Assembly: GCA_021295675.1 (NCBI GenBank) | Contig: JAGWBY010000056.1 | Coordinates: 409 to 16,925, forward strand | DNA length: 16,517 nucleotides | Direction of reading: 5' to 3' | DNA from: Candidatus Latescibacterota bacterium | GTDB taxonomy: Bacteria > Latescibacterota > UBA2968 > UBA8231 | Shown: positions 15,643 through 16,517 of the stretch, piece by piece | How positions within the stretch are numbered: the first letter of the stretch is position 1 | Layout of the letters: each line of letters opens with the position of its first letter | Notes under the pieces: generated by a model | What the model was told of the DNA's origin: nothing | Database searches by the model: none | Seen by the model: the letters and a program-made list of their open reading frames with translations, nothing else | Position numbers and translations under genes: made by a program

Positions 15643-15672
15643 GAATTGGGAACTGACCTTACGCAATTCGGT

Positions 15673-15701
15673 GTAGGGGCGACTCTTAGAGTCGCCCCTA
15701 C
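15673..15701. repeat. Perfect 14-bp-arm palindrome between convergent genes
   Basis: gtaggggcgactct (15673-15686) and agagtcgcccctac (15688-15701) flank one central base. It has no T-run, so it is not a canonical terminator, though it may block readthrough between the converging TrpD2-like and Nudix genes. Its right end contains the Nudix stop codon (15698-15700). It resembles dispersed GTAGGGGCGA-type palindromes of some environmental genomes; copy number cannot be judged here. Confidence 0.6.
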
Positions 15702-16363
15702 GGCATCGTGCAGGGGGGCGGCCAGATAGTCTCGTCGGTCTGCCCGGTATCGAGATAGGCGCGGATCGCGCTAGCCGAGCGGCGGATGGCGTCCATGATC
15801 GGCTCGGAGTAGGCGGCGAAGGCCGTGGGGGTAATTTCCCGTGGCCTCGTTTCGTTTGGTGTTTCCTTGTAACGGGCCCGACCTTGGACCGAGGCAGTTC
15901 GTCCGCAGACCAAGGCGACGAAATCGTCGAGTCCGACTTCGACAAAGGCCCCTACCTCTTCGTTGAATACGGTTTTTCCCAGTGAGATAGGCCGCGTGCA
16001 GAGGTAGAAAAACTGCATGGCGGAGCGCCCGGTGTCTTGGAGGGGTTGCTGTCCGAGGAAGACCAATTCGGCAGGTGTCAGTGCGATGCCGACTTCTTCG
16101 GCGAATTCGCGGTGCGCCGCTGCGGTGGGCGTTTCTCCGGCCCGGATGTGGCCGCCGGCTGGTGCGTCGAGGCTGCCGAGATAGAGGTCCCCGGGGCGCG
16201 AGCGGGTCTGCAATAGGGTGCGGGTGACGCCGGAGGATGTGCGCCAAGCCGCCCAGACGAAGACCAAGCCGACGCGGTCGCCGTCGAGATAGGCGACAGT
16301 GCGACTTTTGCTGCCTATGGGACGGCCTTGGCCATCGAAGAGCGCGATGAGTTCGTCGGGCAT
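15698..16363 (-). CDS. Nudix hydrolase (YfcD / isopentenyl-diphosphate isomerase-like subgroup)
   Basis: Start chosen at ATG 16363, giving 221 residues; upstream codons in this frame belong to another gene read in a different frame. Residues 2-21 (DELIALFDGQGRPIGSKSR) are the usual N-terminal strand of the YfcD/IPP isomerase-like Nudix group. GLVFVWAAW and LLQTRSRPGDLYLGSLDAPA follow. A perfect Nudix box G-x5-E-x7-RE-U-x-EE-x-G-U spans G71 to I93 (RE at 85-86, EE at 89-90), so metal-dependent cleavage of a nucleoside-diphosphate-linked substrate is expected; the substrate is unknown. A ~60-residue tail runs to WPPPCTMP and ends at a TAG inside the palindrome, so the natural C terminus may have been altered. 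It lies seven bases after the preceding membrane gene, with no clear ribosome site. Confidence 0.85.
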   Translation of the reverse strand: MPDELIALFDGQGRPIGSKSRTVAYLDGDRVGLVFVWAAWRTSSGVTRTLLQTRSRPGDLYLGSLDAPAGGHIRAGETPTAAAHREFAEEVGIALTPAELVFLGQQPLQDTGRSAMQFFYLCTRPISLGKTVFNEEVGAFVEVGLDDFVALVCGRTASVQGRARYKETPNETRPREITPTAFAAYSEPIMDAIRRSASAIRAYLDTGQTDETIWPPPCTMP

Positions 16364-16370
16364 GAAGCGG

Positions 16371-16517
16371 CTAGAGAAACACGGCGATAAACTGCAAGGC
16401 GAACGCACCGACCGTGGCCAGCAGACACAAACCACCGACCAGATACGCCCCCAAGCCCTCGCGCTCCGAGCTGCGGCTGAAGACATACGCTGCCGCATAG
16501 CCGCCGACGAAACCGCC
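16371..16517 (-). CDS. C-terminal tail of a small membrane protein (5' end outside window)
   Basis: Read leftward from the window edge, 48 codons run to a TAG at 16371-16373: a Gly/Ala-rich span (GGFVGGYAAAYVF), a short polar loop (SRSSEREG), then a strongly hydrophobic segment (AYLVGGLCLLATV through FIAVFL). The pattern is two membrane spans separated by a cytoplasmic-type loop. The family is not recognised. The stop is seven bases before the Nudix ATG, so the two genes are likely cotranscribed and translationally linked. The longer frame overlapping it (from 16498 in the Nudix frame) is Arg/Cys/Ser-rich and not protein-like. Confidence 0.5.
   Translation of the reverse strand, partial: GGFVGGYAAAYVFSRSSEREGLGAYLVGGLCLLATVGAFALQFIAVFL

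Noticed and set aside
16364..16498. 45-codon N-terminal extension of the Nudix protein
   Set aside because: Cys/Ser/Arg-rich and overlapping the tail of a better-looking membrane protein in another frame. Nudix homology starts at ATG 16363.

Overview
The window (about 60% G+C by eye) looks like a chromosomal piece of an uncultured, didermic bacterium of the FCB type or a neighbouring candidate phylum. The reasons are large secreted Calx-beta/Ig repeat proteins ending in a FlgD-like / type A (T9SS-like) C-terminal sorting domain, a Gld-like ABC transporter operon, and short palindromic interspersed repeats. The phylum is an inference; no ribosomal or other marker gene is present.

Region 1 (1-7850, + strand) holds three consecutive paralogous exported-protein genes. 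The first is only a C-terminal tail cut by the window edge; the other two are complete (1332 and 1088 codons). Each complete gene has the same strong ribosome binding site, a nearly identical signal peptide, strings of Calx-beta and putative Ig (He_PIG) domains, and an 89-residue C-terminal domain. All three genes are followed by the octamer agcgcgtt and then a strong hairpin terminator. Dockerin/EF-hand-like calcium loops are spliced into some Calx-beta domains.

Region 2 (7896-13905, - strand, converging on region 1) is a tightly packed operon. In transcription order it encodes a DUF3347-type lipoprotein, a GldA-like ABC ATPase, a GldF-like ABC-2 permease, a very large GldG-like protein made of two fused GldG units, and a DUF4340 membrane-anchored protein. 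Genes overlap by 4-8 bases (ATGTCTGA, TTGA, GTGA), which implies translational coupling. The ATPase frame is broken just before Walker A, and the double GldG frame is broken twice, once in each unit. Either the operon is decaying or the assembly has indel errors.

Region 3 (13906-14193) is the divergent intergenic region, with a TATAAT box and an inverted-repeat element. Region 4 (14194-15642, +) is a TrpD2/YbiB-like member of the anthranilate phosphoribosyltransferase fold family that lacks the catalytic GTGGD motif. Region 5 (15643-16517) has a 29-base palindrome that contributes the stop codon of a converging Nudix hydrolase gene (-), preceded by the C-terminal tail of a membrane protein that runs off the window. 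No tRNA, rRNA, CRISPR array or insertion sequence was recognised.
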